A DNA stretch of 47,623 bases from Porphyromonadaceae bacterium CG2_30_38_12 (GCA_001873635.1 MNZK01000085.1:1-47623), one strand, 5' to 3'; positions 7,714 to 16,341 are shown, counted from the first letter of the stretch. The notes: a model not told the origin generated them from the letters alone. Translations and numbers: made by a program.

Positions 7714-8847
7714 TTACGACATGCGGTTTTTGTAATCTTCGTAGCCAAAACTTCGTAAGAGTTTGAAGCCATCGTTCAAAGTCCACATACCAATGCTTGG
7801 ATGCGAAACGCCATTAAACATGGTAGTTTTTACTAAAGTGTAATGTATCATGTCTTCAAATACAATGCGATCACCTACCTCCAGAGGCTTGTCAAACGAC
7901 CAGGAGCCGTAGTAATCACCCGATAAACAACTATTGCCACCCATGCGGTATGCAGGTTTGCCTGCTATGGCATCGGTGGCATCTTGTATGGCAGGTTTGT
8001 AAGGCATCTCGAGGCAATCGGGCATGTGGTTTGTAAACGAAACATTTAACATAGCCGTTTTTATTCCTTTATTTTCAACAATATCAACGACTTCGGAAAC
8101 AAGCACACCTGTGCGCCATGCAAATGCACTGCCAGGCTCCAAAATAATTTGTAAATGCGGATAGCTTTTTTTGAAATTTTGTAGCAAAGTAATCAGATGG
8201 GCAACATCGTAACCTTCCTTGGTGATTAAATGTCCACCACCCATATTGAGCCATTTTATTTGAGAAAAATACTTTCCAAATTTTTGTTCAACCACTGCCA
8301 GCGTTTTTTCCAAGTCATACGAATTGGATTCGCAGAGCGTGTGAAAATGCAACCCTTCGACACCCGAAGGCAAGCTATCTGGAAGCATTTCAGCCACTAT
8401 TCCCAAGCGCGAGCCAGGAGCACAAGGATTATATAAATCTGTTGTTACATCCGAAAAATCAGGATTAATACGTAACCCACAAGAAACGTGTTGGGCTTGA
8501 GCCTGCGGTGCAAAGCGCTCATATTGCGTAAGGGAATTGAAGGTTATGTGGCTACTGTAAGCCACAATTTTCGTAAATTCGCCTTCGGTGTAGGCTGTGC
8601 TGTAAGTATGCGCTTTGCTGCCCATTTCTTCGTAAGCCAATTGTGCTTCGGCAACCGAGCTGGCAGTAGAATAAGAAATATACTCGCGCACAATAGGGAA
8701 CACGCGCCACAGTGCAAAGGCTTTGAATGCCAATATTATTTCAATACCGGCACGTTCTTTCACCGATTTTATGAGTGATAAATTTTTTCTGAAAGCTGCC
8801 TCATCGAGCACATAGCAAGGAGATGGGATGTTGGAATAATCGATCAT
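7714..8847 (-). CDS. nspC: Carboxynorspermidine/carboxyspermidine decarboxylase
   Basis: A 377-residue fold-III PLP enzyme (alanine racemase-like barrel plus beta domain). The start at MIDYSNIPSPCYVLDEAAF (8847) is used because the longer frame would run into the upstream gene. The Schiff-base lysine is Lys42 in LAFKAFALW. GLHFHTLCESNS, LNMGGGHLIT and NSCLSGDYYG (the active-site cysteine region) are typical of NspC. It decarboxylates carboxyspermidine or carboxynorspermidine to the triamine; in Bacteroidota this is the final step of spermidine synthesis from putrescine and aspartate semialdehyde. The dehydrogenase partner is not in the window. It follows the HAD phosphatase by 34 nt on the same strand and converges on ovoA. 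Confidence 0.93.
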   Translation of the reverse strand: MIDYSNIPSPCYVLDEAAFRKNLSLIKSVKERAGIEIILAFKAFALWRVFPIVREYISYSTASSVAEAQLAYEEMGSKAHTYSTAYTEGEFTKIVAYSSHITFNSLTQYERFAPQAQAQHVSCGLRINPDFSDVTTDLYNPCAPGSRLGIVAEMLPDSLPSGVEGLHFHTLCESNSYDLEKTLAVVEQKFGKYFSQIKWLNMGGGHLITKEGYDVAHLITLLQNFKKSYPHLQIILEPGSAFAWRTGVLVSEVVDIVENKGIKTAMLNVSFTNHMPDCLEMPYKPAIQDATDAIAGKPAYRMGGNSCLSGDYYGSWSFDKPLEVGDRIVFEDMIHYTLVKTTMFNGVSHPSIGMWTLNDGFKLLRSFGYEDYKNRMS

Positions 8848-8881
8848 ACGTTGAAATTTGTTGTTGTTGGGGTGAACGAAA

Positions 8882-9535
8882 TTAGTTGCGAATAAGCTCC
8901 AATAATTCGTGTGCATTGGCTACAAATAGCTCGGCGCCGAAAGCTTCCAACTCCACACGAGGGCGAAATCCCCACAGCACACCTACAAAAGGCACTTGGG
9001 CATTGCTTGCCGTTAGCGCATCGACGCCCGAATCGCCCACATACAACACTTCGGACTTAGCGACATTTGCCAGCGAAATAATTTCTTCTAAAATGCCCGC
9101 ATTGGGTTTTGCCGGATAGCCCTCGCGCTGTCCAAAAACGGCAGTAAACTTAACATCTGGAAAAAAGCGTGCAGCAAGCTCAACTGTAGCTGGATGAACT
9201 TTGTTGGATGCAATAGCCAACTGGTATCCCTTTGCGTAAAGTGTTGATAACAAATTGGCTAAGCCTGGATATGGCTTTGTAGAATCGTCGGTGTGGCTAT
9301 AATAATGTTTCAGAAACTCCATTTTGAGCATCGATAGCATGTCAGCATTTTGCTTATCGGCTGGCAAAGCTCTTTCTAACAATTTATCCACTCCATTGCC
9401 AACAAAAAAACGGTAAGCATCCACTTCGTGAGTGGGCAAGTTATATTGTTGCAAAGCATAATTCACACTGTTAGCTAAATCTTCGATGGTATCCAGCAAG
9501 GTGCCATCGAGGTCGAAAATAATAAGCTTGGGCAT
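8882..9535 (-). CDS. gph: HAD-family phosphatase, phosphoglycolate phosphatase-like
   Basis: A 217-residue HAD hydrolase. Motif I is IIFDLDGTLLDT at the N-terminus (the first Asp is the nucleophile), motif II is LAIASNK, and motifs III/IV surround GYPAKPN and VLYVGDSGVDALTA. The helical C1 cap lies at about residues 16-80. The family normally dephosphorylates 2-phosphoglycolate or similar small phosphoesters; the true substrate is not determined by the motifs. The start at MPKLIIFDLDG (9535) is preferred over one four codons upstream because the family begins just before the DxD motif. It is probably co-transcribed with nspC. Confidence 0.85.
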   Translation of the reverse strand: MPKLIIFDLDGTLLDTIEDLANSVNYALQQYNLPTHEVDAYRFFVGNGVDKLLERALPADKQNADMLSMLKMEFLKHYYSHTDDSTKPYPGLANLLSTLYAKGYQLAIASNKVHPATVELAARFFPDVKFTAVFGQREGYPAKPNAGILEEIISLANVAKSEVLYVGDSGVDALTASNAQVPFVGVLWGFRPRVELEAFGAELFVANAHELLELIRN

Positions 9536-9727
9536 ATCTTGTTTCAATTTTAAATTAAAGTGTTAATCGCAACTTTAACAAATTGAGGTGAAATCGAAGT
9601 TTTATATTTTTCAGTAAAAAACGGGAAGAAAGATTCCTTCTCCTTATTACTAATGGAATAAATATACGACCTTTGCATCATCAATTGCCAAAAATCAGTT
9701 GCAGAAATGAAACACATAACGGAATTG
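9536..9727. other. Long untranslated leader upstream of gph; no convincing gene
   Basis: Between gph and its nearest good -7 box there are about 190 bp with no ORF I can support. A 78-codon minus-strand frame (9550-9786) shows no domain, signal peptide or family resemblance. A long leader is possible, but I recognise no riboswitch. Confidence 0.4.
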
Positions 9728-9735
9728 CAAAGATA
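9728..9735 (-). promoter_or_regulatory. -7 box upstream of gph-nspC
   Basis: On the minus strand this reads TATCTTTG, a full match to TAnnTTTG. A TTG lies about 23 bp upstream (minus sense). Start of transcription near 9721 would give a leader of about 185 nt for gph. Confidence 0.45.
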
Positions 9736-9844
9736 CGAGATTTTTGCATATAATGAATCAAGAAAAAGTAACGTATTTATTGCCAAACATATAGCGACCT
9801 AAAGGTCAATTTGTGCCTGAAGTGGCTGTTTTGGGGCATAAAAA

Positions 9845-9874
9845 AACTTCTGTTATCGAGTGATAACAGAAGTT
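9845..9874 (-). terminator. Terminator of the RRM protein gene
   Basis: A perfect 13-bp inverted repeat (9845-9857 with 9862-9874) around a 4-nt loop, with T-rich sequence after it on the minus strand. It lies 28 bp beyond the stop of the RNA-binding protein gene. Confidence 0.85.
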
Positions 9875-9902
9875 CTTATTTTGTTTTTAGAAATAACTGA
9901 AA

Positions 9903-10148
9903 TTAGTTTTTTGGAAGAGCTTCTTTAACAACCATTGGACGGCCATCAAATTCAGCACCATTTAATTCAGAAATAACTTTTTTTGCAGCCTCATCGTCCG
10001 ACATTTCTACAAATGCAAAACCTTTAGATCGACGAGTTTCGCGATCAATGATAAGTTTACACGAAACTACTTGACCATACTCTGCAATTGCTTCTTGAAG
10101 GTCTTTTTCTCTAACATTGTAACTTAAGTTACCTACGTAAATGTTCAT
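9903..10148 (-). CDS. Small RRM-domain RNA-binding protein
   Basis: An 81-residue protein that is almost entirely one RNA recognition motif. It begins MNIYVGNLSYNVREKDLQEA, with RNP2 as IYVGNL near residues 3-8. RNP1 is KGFAFVEM, followed by DEAAKKVISELNGAEFDGRP and the tail VKEALPKN. Such short RRM proteins are frequent in Bacteroidota and cyanobacteria and have been linked to RNA chaperone and cold-response roles; this copy's targets are unknown. The upstream 30 codons of the longer frame are outside the fold and contain the leader, so the ATG at 10148 is chosen. It has its own -7 box and terminator and therefore looks monocistronic. Confidence 0.93.
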   Translation of the reverse strand: MNIYVGNLSYNVREKDLQEAIAEYGQVVSCKLIIDRETRRSKGFAFVEMSDDEAAKKVISELNGAEFDGRPMVVKEALPKN

Positions 10149-10266
10149 AAATATATAAAAATTAATTGTTTCAAAAGGAACATAATACAACGCATAATTG
10201 ATAAACTTAAGCTTATAGGCAAGAGTTATAAATTGCAAACGAAGAATTACATTTTCTTTTCGGTTG

Positions 10267-10274
10267 CAAAGATA
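10267..10274 (-). promoter_or_regulatory. -7 box of the RRM protein gene
   Basis: TATCTTTG on the minus strand, with a TTG about 21 bp upstream near 10296. The predicted leader is about 110 nt, long for this window. Long leaders are common for cold-regulated RNA-binding protein genes, so leader-based control is possible. Confidence 0.55.
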
Positions 10275-10358
10275 CGTATTTTAAATGAGTTACACAATTA
10301 TATTGTTTTGCAAAAAAAAAGAAATGAATTTTTAATGTTATTTTTTCCCTCTCCTGAT

Positions 10359-11489
10359 TTAGAGGCGATGGTTGAGGCGGTATATCATTTCTGTTTTCCA
10401 GGGCATGAAATCGCCTGCAAGAATGTGTTTTCGAGCTTCGCCAACTAACCAAAGGTAAAACGCAAGGTTGTGAATGGAGGCAATTTGCAAAGCCAAATAT
10501 TCTTTACTCACAAATAAATGGCGCAAGTAGGCTTTTGAGTAGGCTTTGTCGACATAGGAAGTGCCGTTATCGTCCAAAGCTGAAAAATCTTTTTTCCATT
10601 TTTCGTTTTTCATATTCATTACGCCATGCGATGTGAAGAGCATCCCGTTGCGTCCGTTGCGCGTAGGCATTACACAATCGAACATATCCACACCACGCTC
10701 AATGCCTTCGAGTATGTTTTGGGGAGTGCCAACGCCCATCAAATAACGGGGCTTATCGGCAGGTAAAATTTCATTCACTAACGAAATCATTTCGTACATG
10801 ACCTCCGTAGGTTCGCCTACCGCTAAACCGCCAATGGCATTGCCTTCTCTGTTTTGTGAAGCAATAAATTCGGCTGATTGCTTACGCAAATCAGGATACA
10901 CGCAGCCTTGCACAATGGGAAAATAAGTTTGCGAATAGCCATATTTAGGTTCAGTGGCATCGAAGTGAGCCAGTCCTCGAGATAGCCAACGATGGGTGAG
11001 CTCCATCGATTTTTTTGCGTAATGATAATCGGCATCCCCCGGTGTGCATTCATCAAAAGCCATTATGATATCGGCACCAATAGAACGTTGGATGTCCACT
11101 GCATTCTCTGGTGTAAAAAGATGTTTGCTACCATCTATATGCGAACGGAAAGTTGCTCCTTCTTCTTTTAATTTGCGATTAGCCGATAGCGAAAAAACCT
11201 GAAAGCCACCGCTATCGGTAAGTATTGGCTTTTCCCAACCGTTAAATTTGTGCAATCCACCCGCCTGCTCCAGCACGTCGATGCCCGGGCGAAGGTAAAG
11301 ATGATAAGTGTTTCCGAGTATGATTTGCGCCTGAATGTCGTCGCGCAATTCGTGGAAATGAACTGCTTTAACCGAAGCAACCGTGCCAACGGGCATGAAA
11401 ATAGGCGTTTGGATACAGCCGTGGTCGGTGGTTATTAATCCGGCACGAGCCTTTGATTGCGTGTCAGTGTGTTGAAGTTCGAAAGTCAT
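10359..11489 (-). CDS. tgt: tRNA-guanine transglycosylase (queuosine pathway)
   Basis: A 376-residue TIM-barrel enzyme that exchanges guanine-34 for preQ1 in GUN anticodons. Typical segments are MPVGTVASVKAV, LGNTYHLYLRPG, LTDSGGFQVFSL, GGLAVGEP, YLMGVGTPQNILEGIERGVD and MPTRNGRNG. The start at MTFELQHTDTQSKARAG is used because the 21 longer-frame residues are not family-like. Oddity: the zinc-binding C-x-C-x2-C of the usual TGT (E. coli DCYTCRNYSRAYL) reads TSYVDKAYSKAYL here. All three cysteines are absent, although the following His (IHNL) is kept. I think this is shared by other Bacteroidota TGTs. It follows hisH by 77 nt on the same strand and may be the last gene of the pan-hisH operon. 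Confidence 0.95.
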   Translation of the reverse strand: MTFELQHTDTQSKARAGLITTDHGCIQTPIFMPVGTVASVKAVHFHELRDDIQAQIILGNTYHLYLRPGIDVLEQAGGLHKFNGWEKPILTDSGGFQVFSLSANRKLKEEGATFRSHIDGSKHLFTPENAVDIQRSIGADIIMAFDECTPGDADYHYAKKSMELTHRWLSRGLAHFDATEPKYGYSQTYFPIVQGCVYPDLRKQSAEFIASQNREGNAIGGLAVGEPTEVMYEMISLVNEILPADKPRYLMGVGTPQNILEGIERGVDMFDCVMPTRNGRNGMLFTSHGVMNMKNEKWKKDFSALDDNGTSYVDKAYSKAYLRHLFVSKEYLALQIASIHNLAFYLWLVGEARKHILAGDFMPWKTEMIYRLNHRL

Positions 11490-11566
11490 GCTGTTAGGTG
11501 TATTGAGTATGTGGGGCGCAGAAAGCCGGAGCGATGCAGAAATTAGAGTCAAAGCAGTGAAAGCCG

Positions 11567-12154
11567 TTAAATGTCTCGAATAAAATTTTCGAGTATTTTT
11601 TGTCCCATATCGCCCGATTTTTCTGGGTGAAACTGCACAGCATAAAAATTGTCTTTGTGTATGGCGGAGCTATACATAACCCCATATTCAGTTTTAGCAA
11701 TGGCATGCGCACAAGCTTCAACATAGTAGCTGTGAACGAAGTACATGTAGGAATTTTCGGGAACATCGTGCAATAAGGTTGACGAAAGTTGGGTGATGTT
11801 GTTCCAGCCAATTTGGGGCACTTTAAGTCCAACGGCGGGAAAGAGTCGAACGTGTTGGTCAAAAATTCCTAAGCATTTCGTGTTATTCTCTTCGGAAAAT
11901 GAGCACATCAGTTGCATACCCAAGCAAATGCCTAACACTGGTTGTTTTAAACTTTTAATGAGCATGTCCAATCCTTTGTTTTGAAGATAAGTCATTGCTG
12001 ATGATGCTTCACCTACTCCGGGGAAGATAACTTTGTCGGCAGCCCTTATTTCATCCGGGTTGTCAGTTACCAAAGCTTCTACACCAATACGTTCTAGAGC
12101 AAAAAGAACAGAACGGATATTGCCGGCATTGTATTTAATGATAACTACTTTCAT
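11567..12154 (-). CDS. hisH: Imidazole glycerol phosphate synthase, glutamine amidotransferase subunit HisH
   Basis: A 195-residue class-I glutaminase, the normal HisH length. The nucleophile is Cys77 in [10 protein letters not shown], and the catalytic dyad is His176 and Glu178 in VQFHPEKSG. The N-terminus [20 protein letters not shown] is typical. It supplies ammonia to HisF for histidine and AICAR formation. Its ATG overlaps the panD TGA by 4 nt (ATGA), so it is coupled to pantothenate genes instead of hisF or other his genes. A HisH-like amidotransferase for surface-sugar amidation is possible, but such genes usually sit beside a hisF-like partner, absent here. Confidence 0.85.
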   Translation of the reverse strand: MKVVIIKYNAGNIRSVLFALERIGVEALVTDNPDEIRAADKVIFPGVGEASSAMTYLQNKGLDMLIKSLKQPVLGICLGMQLMCSFSEENNTKCLGIFDQHVRLFPAVGLKVPQIGWNNITQLSSTLLHDVPENSYMYFVHSYYVEACAHAIAKTEYGVMYSSAIHKDNFYAVQFHPEKSGDMGQKILENFIRDI

Positions 12155-12504
12155 GAAATAATTCTGTTAGTGGCTGTGTCGGGGAAAATAAGTGCGGGCT
12201 TGAAATGTTTAGCTTCTTCCAATTCCATTGTGGCAAATGACATAACAATCACAATATCACCTGTTTGTACTAATCGTGATGCAGCACCATTCAAACAAAT
12301 CACGCCAGAGGCACGCTCTCCAGGTATAACGTAAGTTTCAAAACGAGCACCGTTGTTGTTATTCACAATGGCAACTTTTTCGTTCGGAATAATTTGTGCA
12401 GCATCCATCAAATCCTGATCGATGGTAATGCTTCCAATGTAATTCAAATTGGCTTCGGTAACCGAAACACGGTGAATTTTTGATTTTAATACTTGTATAA
12501 ACAT
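12151..12504 (-). CDS. panD: Aspartate 1-decarboxylase (pyruvoyl enzyme)
   Basis: A 117-residue proenzyme that makes beta-alanine for pantothenate. It starts [20 protein letters not shown] and contains the self-cleavage site Gly24-Ser25 in YIGSITID; Ser25 becomes the pyruvoyl group. [14 protein letters not shown] and [12 protein letters not shown] match the family core. Cleavage normally yields a small beta and larger alpha chain. It lies 4 nt after panC and overlaps hisH by 4 nt, so the order panC-panD-hisH is a compact operon. Confidence 0.96.
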   Translation of the reverse strand: MFIQVLKSKIHRVSVTEANLNYIGSITIDQDLMDAAQIIPNEKVAIVNNNNGARFETYVIPGERASGVICLNGAASRLVQTGDIVIVMSFATMELEEAKHFKPALIFPDTATNRIIS

Positions 12505-12508
12505 GTTC

Positions 12509-13354
12509 TTAATTGTATCTTACATTATCGATTAATCGTACATTACCGCAAAAAACGGCTATGCATCCTACCGTGGGTTCAAGCCAATTGCTTGCCGTTT
12601 GCAAGCTTTTTGTATCGGCAATTTCAAAATACTCTAATTTCAAATTGGGCACACTCTGAATATGCTCAACCACCCAAGCTGCAAGCTCCTGCGGCGACAT
12701 GGTTTCTTTAAGCTTCTGACTATCAAACAAAATACGCGAAATATTGTTTGCCGTTTCGCGCTGCGAAGAAGATAAACGTTCGTTGCGGCTACTCATAGCC
12801 AAACCCGAAGGTTCCCTTACGATGGAGCAATCCACTATTTTTGTGTCGAATTCCATAAGCTCTGTCATGCGATGGACGATGGCTAATTGCTGAAAATCTT
12901 TTTCACCAAAATAAGCGCGTGTAGGCTGAACGTAATTAAAAAGCTTGCTGACAATTTGTACCACACCGTTGAAATGTCCTGGGCGAAACTTGCCTTCCAT
13001 GACTTTATCCAAACCGCCAAAGTCGAACTCAAAAGTTTGAGCTATTTCGGCTGTTTTGTATATGTCCTGCGCAGCAGGGGCGAAAATAATATCACACGCA
13101 ACTTCTTGAAGCATAGCACTATCTGTATCTAATTTGCGTGGGTATTTTTCTAAATCTTCTGCATTGTTAAATTGCGTTGGGTTTACAAAAATGCTCACCA
13201 CCGTATAATCGTTTTCGGTTACAGCGCGTTTTACTAATGCTATATGACCGGCATGTAATGCGCCCATAGTGGGCACAAACCCAATAGATTTGCCTGTGCT
13301 TTTTATTTTTTTTATTTCAGCATCAAGGGCTTGTGGCGATGAAATGCGTATCAT
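12509..13354 (-). CDS. panC: Pantothenate synthetase (pantoate-beta-alanine ligase)
   Basis: A 281-residue ligase that adenylates pantoate and joins it to beta-alanine. The nucleotidyltransferase HIGH-like motif is [10 protein letters not shown] with His34 and His37. Further markers are [52 protein letters not shown] and the KMSKS-equivalent [11 protein letters not shown]. The ATG at 13354 is chosen because the longer frame overlaps the -7 box at 13394. Its product and that of panD meet in the same pathway, which explains the operon. Confidence 0.96.
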   Translation of the reverse strand: MIRISSPQALDAEIKKIKSTGKSIGFVPTMGALHAGHIALVKRAVTENDYTVVSIFVNPTQFNNAEDLEKYPRKLDTDSAMLQEVACDIIFAPAAQDIYKTAEIAQTFEFDFGGLDKVMEGKFRPGHFNGVVQIVSKLFNYVQPTRAYFGEKDFQQLAIVHRMTELMEFDTKIVDCSIVREPSGLAMSSRNERLSSSQRETANNISRILFDSQKLKETMSPQELAAWVVEHIQSVPNLKLEYFEIADTKSLQTASNWLEPTVGCIAVFCGNVRLIDNVRYN

Positions 13355-13393
13355 GTTGCATGGCTTTTTATAACTATTAATGCTAAACGGCTG

Positions 13394-13401
13394 CAAAAGT
13401 A
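13394..13401 (-). promoter_or_regulatory. -7 box of the panC-panD-hisH operon
   Basis: TACTTTTG on the minus strand, predicted start near 13387 and a 33-nt leader before the panC ATG. No clear TTTG lies 19 bp upstream, so only the -7 half is supported. Confidence 0.5.
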
Positions 13402-13474
13402 CAAAAACTAATTTGGAAAATGGGTTAATGTCTCTCAAATTCTCCCTATGGCTTGCGGTTTTGTTTGTTGCTAT

Positions 13475-14134
13475 TCATATTTTCAGGGCACGTAGTATTT
13501 CGCGTTTACCGGGTGGACCCGATAAACGTTCTACCGAAAAACCACACGCCTGCATGGTGCGCCTTACAATGCCTTTGGCACAGTAAGTGCTTAGGATGGC
13601 ATTTTCATTGCAGGCATTGTATAGCTTGCCAAACTGTTCTGCTGTCCACATTTCGGGTTGCTTGTCGGGCGAAAAAGCATCAAAAAATACCACATCGTAG
13701 TGCTCTATGAATGAAGTGCTAACAAAATCAGTTTCTATTTTGAAAAGTGTAAACCAAGGAGTTATGGGAACTGCAACATTCCAAGCTGCTTGCAGCATGG
13801 TGCGAAATAAGGTTTGGGTTGTTGCATCAAAATTTTGTGAATAGTTCAGTTGCTCGGCTTGGCTGGCATCCACAGGAAATTTTTCGATGCCAGTGTAGTG
13901 AATGCTTTTGCCGTTTTTGCTTGCTGCCACCAAGGCTAATAAGGCATTTAAGCCAGTGCCAAAACCAATTTCTAACACTCGAATTTCATTTTTTGTACAT
14001 TGCTCGAGAGCCGCTTGTATGAAAATGTGTTGCGATTCCTGAATAGCGCCATGCACAGAGTGATAGCTTTCGTCTATTTCGGGCACGTAGAGTGTGTGCG
14101 AACCGTCATTGGTAAAGCGAATTTCAGTGTGCAT
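13475..14134 (-). CDS. mnmD: tRNA (5-methylaminomethyl-2-thiouridine)-methyltransferase MnmD
   Basis: A 219-residue stand-alone version of the MnmC methyltransferase domain (DUF752/Methyltransf_30). The SAM motif I is RVLEIGFGTGLNALLAL; DVVFFDAFSPDKQPEMWTAE and LSTYCAKGIVRRTMQACGF plus GPPGKREILRAL are family signatures. It methylates the amino-methyl group of the wobble uridine, the last step of mnm5s2U. mnmA, which makes the 2-thio group of the same nucleoside, is at 37.6 kb. The gene starts 3 nt after the stop of the hexapeptide acetyltransferase and is probably third in the glycosyltransferase operon. Confidence 0.92.
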   Translation of the reverse strand: MHTEIRFTNDGSHTLYVPEIDESYHSVHGAIQESQHIFIQAALEQCTKNEIRVLEIGFGTGLNALLALVAASKNGKSIHYTGIEKFPVDASQAEQLNYSQNFDATTQTLFRTMLQAAWNVAVPITPWFTLFKIETDFVSTSFIEHYDVVFFDAFSPDKQPEMWTAEQFGKLYNACNENAILSTYCAKGIVRRTMQACGFSVERLSGPPGKREILRALKI

Positions 14135-14137
14135 ACT

Positions 14138-14725
14138 TTATTCTTTTTGAACTTTTTGCTGTTGTAGCTTTTGCAAAATGACGGTATCGGTTTCGACTAC
14201 AAACTTGCTGTTTTCTACATAGCCCCAGCCTTGTGCCGATAAGGCATAGATGCGATTTGTAAGGTTTTGTTTTTGAATAATAACGGGCTTTCCTGCCACA
14301 CAAACGCTATTGTCGGGCATATCACAAGTTACTACTGCATTGGCTCCAACGCGGCAATTGTTACCAATTTTTACGCTGCCAATTATTTTAGCACCCGCAC
14401 CTATCAGGCAATTGTCACCAAGAGTAGGACTGCCAAAACCTTTGGAATCAATGAGCATATTGGAACCTATTGTTACTTGCTGAAAAATCATGCAGTTTTT
14501 GCCTATTGTTGCGCCACCACTGATAAAAATACCATACACACCATGAACAAAATGGATAGGTCCCGCTATGTTCGTTTCAAAGGGCAAATACGAATTGGTT
14601 TCGTGCTGAAAACCTTTCAATAGGAATAGCAGCATGTTTTTTACTGTTTTCGACTTCGCTTTCAAATACCGATTCCGAAGCGAATAATAGCCGCCAAGTT
14701 TTTTAACAACGGGGGAGAATATCAT
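14138..14725 (-). CDS. Left-handed beta-helix (hexapeptide) acetyltransferase, serine acetyltransferase-like
   Basis: A 195-residue protein. An N-terminal helical part (about 1-50) is followed by hexapeptide repeats forming a left-handed beta helix: GVYGIFISGGATIGKNCMIF, VTIGSN, PTLGDNCLIGAGAKIIGSV, KIGNNCRVGANAVV. The loop after it (VCVAGKPVIIQKQ) is the usual acetyl-CoA exit region. The fold is shared by CysE and sugar O-acetyltransferases. The N-terminus is shorter than CysE. The neighbouring glycosyltransferase argues for acetylation of a cell-surface sugar; serine O-acetylation remains possible. Gap to the glycosyltransferase is 47 nt, to mnmD 3 nt. Confidence 0.78.
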   Translation of the reverse strand: MIFSPVVKKLGGYYSLRNRYLKAKSKTVKNMLLFLLKGFQHETNSYLPFETNIAGPIHFVHGVYGIFISGGATIGKNCMIFQQVTIGSNMLIDSKGFGSPTLGDNCLIGAGAKIIGSVKIGNNCRVGANAVVTCDMPDNSVCVAGKPVIIQKQNLTNRIYALSAQGWGYVENSKFVVETDTVILQKLQQQKVQKE

Positions 14726-14772
14726 ATTTCTAAGTGTGAAAGTTTGAAGTTTAAAAGTATGAAGCCTGTTGA

Positions 14773-15849
14773 TTACAGGTTTACTATATCCCGAAAAATT
14801 TCTGAGAGTTTCTTTTCTCTTTTTTCGAATGAAAATAATTCGATAACACGTTGTCGGGCTGCCGATGACGTGTTCATTGTTAATGCTTTTTCGATGGCAG
14901 TTTCAATTTCAGTTACATTTCTATGTTTTACAATTACCCCCGTATCGCCTATTGCATCCGGAATGCCATTAATATTCGACCCAACAGGAACGCATTCCAA
15001 CAACATTGCTTCACTGAGCGTATTGGGCATGCCTTCGGTGATGGAGCATTGTACAAAAACTTTCGCTTGGTTGTAATTTTTACTTAAAATATCCTGCGGA
15101 CAAAAAGAAGGAATAATTTTCAAATTTTTAATTTTTAAGACAGAATAATTTTCTTCCACCCATTCTAAATAGTTGGGATTCATACCAATGAGTATCATTT
15201 GCCATTGAGGGTTGCGTGCTGCCACCTCAATAAATAGGTCGAAACCTTTATTCTTAAAATCACCCAAATGACTCATTGTGCCAACTGTGAGAATCAAATT
15301 CGGTTGCTTTGAAATACTGAAATCGCGCACAAATTTAGTTGAATCGATGCCATTGTAAACCACATCAAACGGCGTTTTAAAACCTCTCACATAATGTTTT
15401 ACGCCATCAATGTGCGGATTGTCAGCATTATAATATCGGTTTTCGTGGTAAATAAGCGATAGGTGGTTGGCAATGACGGTTGTTGCATTGCGCAACGAAT
15501 AAGCTACACACCAGCCTCTGAATTTGTTGCGGTAAACGCCTTTGTTTAATTCAGGATAACAAACTGTTTCTTGTCCGCCAATAAAAATAACGGACTTGTT
15601 TCCCGTTATTCTTGCCAAAAAAGTCATTAATGCTGCATGGTAGTCGGCAAACCAGCACACAAAAACGAACTTGCCTGTCAGTCCTTTCAATAAAAGTACC
15701 CAGCACATGTTAAGCAAATTTTTAAAATACACGGTATTGCCCTTAGCTTGTTCCAAGAGCAATGAGCGCACTTCGAAATGCTTGGACAGCAGCTCTTCAT
15801 CGCCATGTATAAACGACGAATTGTTGGGTTTTACATAAATTATCTTCAT
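14773..15849 (-). CDS. Family-4-like glycosyltransferase (GT-B fold)
   Basis: A 358-residue retaining-type glycosyltransferase. The N-terminal half is diverged (MKIIYVKPNNSSFIHGDEEL), with VIFIGGQETVCYPE in the middle. The C-terminal half is recognisable: LILTVGTMSHLGDFKNKGFD, WQMILIGMNP, and VFVQCSITEGMPNTLSEAML with the E-x7-E nucleotide-sugar motif, then SNINGIPDAIGDTGVIV. It probably adds a sugar to lipopolysaccharide, capsule or another glycan; donor and acceptor are unknown. There is a good promoter at 15871-15903, and the ATG at 15849 lies just inside the transcript. It leads a three-gene operon with the acetyltransferase and mnmD. Confidence 0.85.
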   Translation of the reverse strand: MKIIYVKPNNSSFIHGDEELLSKHFEVRSLLLEQAKGNTVYFKNLLNMCWVLLLKGLTGKFVFVCWFADYHAALMTFLARITGNKSVIFIGGQETVCYPELNKGVYRNKFRGWCVAYSLRNATTVIANHLSLIYHENRYYNADNPHIDGVKHYVRGFKTPFDVVYNGIDSTKFVRDFSISKQPNLILTVGTMSHLGDFKNKGFDLFIEVAARNPQWQMILIGMNPNYLEWVEENYSVLKIKNLKIIPSFCPQDILSKNYNQAKVFVQCSITEGMPNTLSEAMLLECVPVGSNINGIPDAIGDTGVIVKHRNVTEIETAIEKALTMNTSSAARQRVIELFSFEKREKKLSEIFRDIVNL

Positions 15850-15870
15850 CGGTTTGTCATATTTTCGCCA

Positions 15871-15903
15871 CAAAGATAAGGAAACATAGGGATTTTTAGC
15901 AAA
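15871..15903 (-). promoter_or_regulatory. Promoter of the glycosyltransferase operon
   Basis: TATCTTTG (15871-15878, minus strand) preceded at 21 bp by TTTG (15900-15903). Predicted start near 15864, about 15 nt before the ATG. Confidence 0.6.
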
Positions 15904-16296
15904 TTGTGTTTTTTATTGTTGTTACAGATTATTATTTAATAATTTGGCGCTGTTAATTTTATATGACCGGAATTCCATAAGTTTTGAAGCATTTTTGGTT
16001 GAAATTGTACCCACATCAACTGGAAATAAAAAAATTACGATGGATTTAAGCAATATAAAAAAATACAGGTATAAAATTTAATAATTTCAAAAAATCAAAA
16101 TAAATGTAGTTGCTCAACATGGTAAAATTGACTCACTACTTTATTTAATTACTGTTGTAAGTGGCTCATATATAGTATTCTATAAAATAATTGAAAGTTA
16201 CAAGTTATACAAACGAACGATAATACAAACAGTTTTTGTAACAGATACTGAGCGAATATTATCAAGAATACAGTATCCCTTCCGCTACCCCCATCT
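15904..16296. other. Gene-free AT-rich stretch left of the IS66 remnant
   Basis: About 390 bp with no supportable ORF on either strand, no RNA gene and no strong hairpin with a T-run. It lies between a housekeeping operon and a mobile-element remnant and probably contains the IS66 left end. I could not pin down a terminal inverted repeat by eye. Confidence 0.4.
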
Positions 16297-16326
16297 TTTG
16301 GGATTAAATTGACGCAATTATCTTTG
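16297..16326 (+). promoter_or_regulatory. Promoter of the IS66 remnant
   Basis: TTTG (16297-16300), an 18-bp spacer, then TATCTTTG (16319-16326). The predicted start near 16333 lies just before the tnpA ATG at 16342. The promoter looks intact although the genes it drives are broken. Confidence 0.6.
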
Positions 16327-16341
16327 TCGTAAAAAATAAAG

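Noticed and set aside
9550-9786. 78-codon minus-strand ORF
   Set aside because: No domain, no signal peptide, crosses a good -7 box, no resemblance to any family I know.
10213-10452. 79-codon minus-strand ORF between the RRM gene and tgt
   Set aside because: Overlaps the tgt 3' end and the RRM promoter; no family resemblance.
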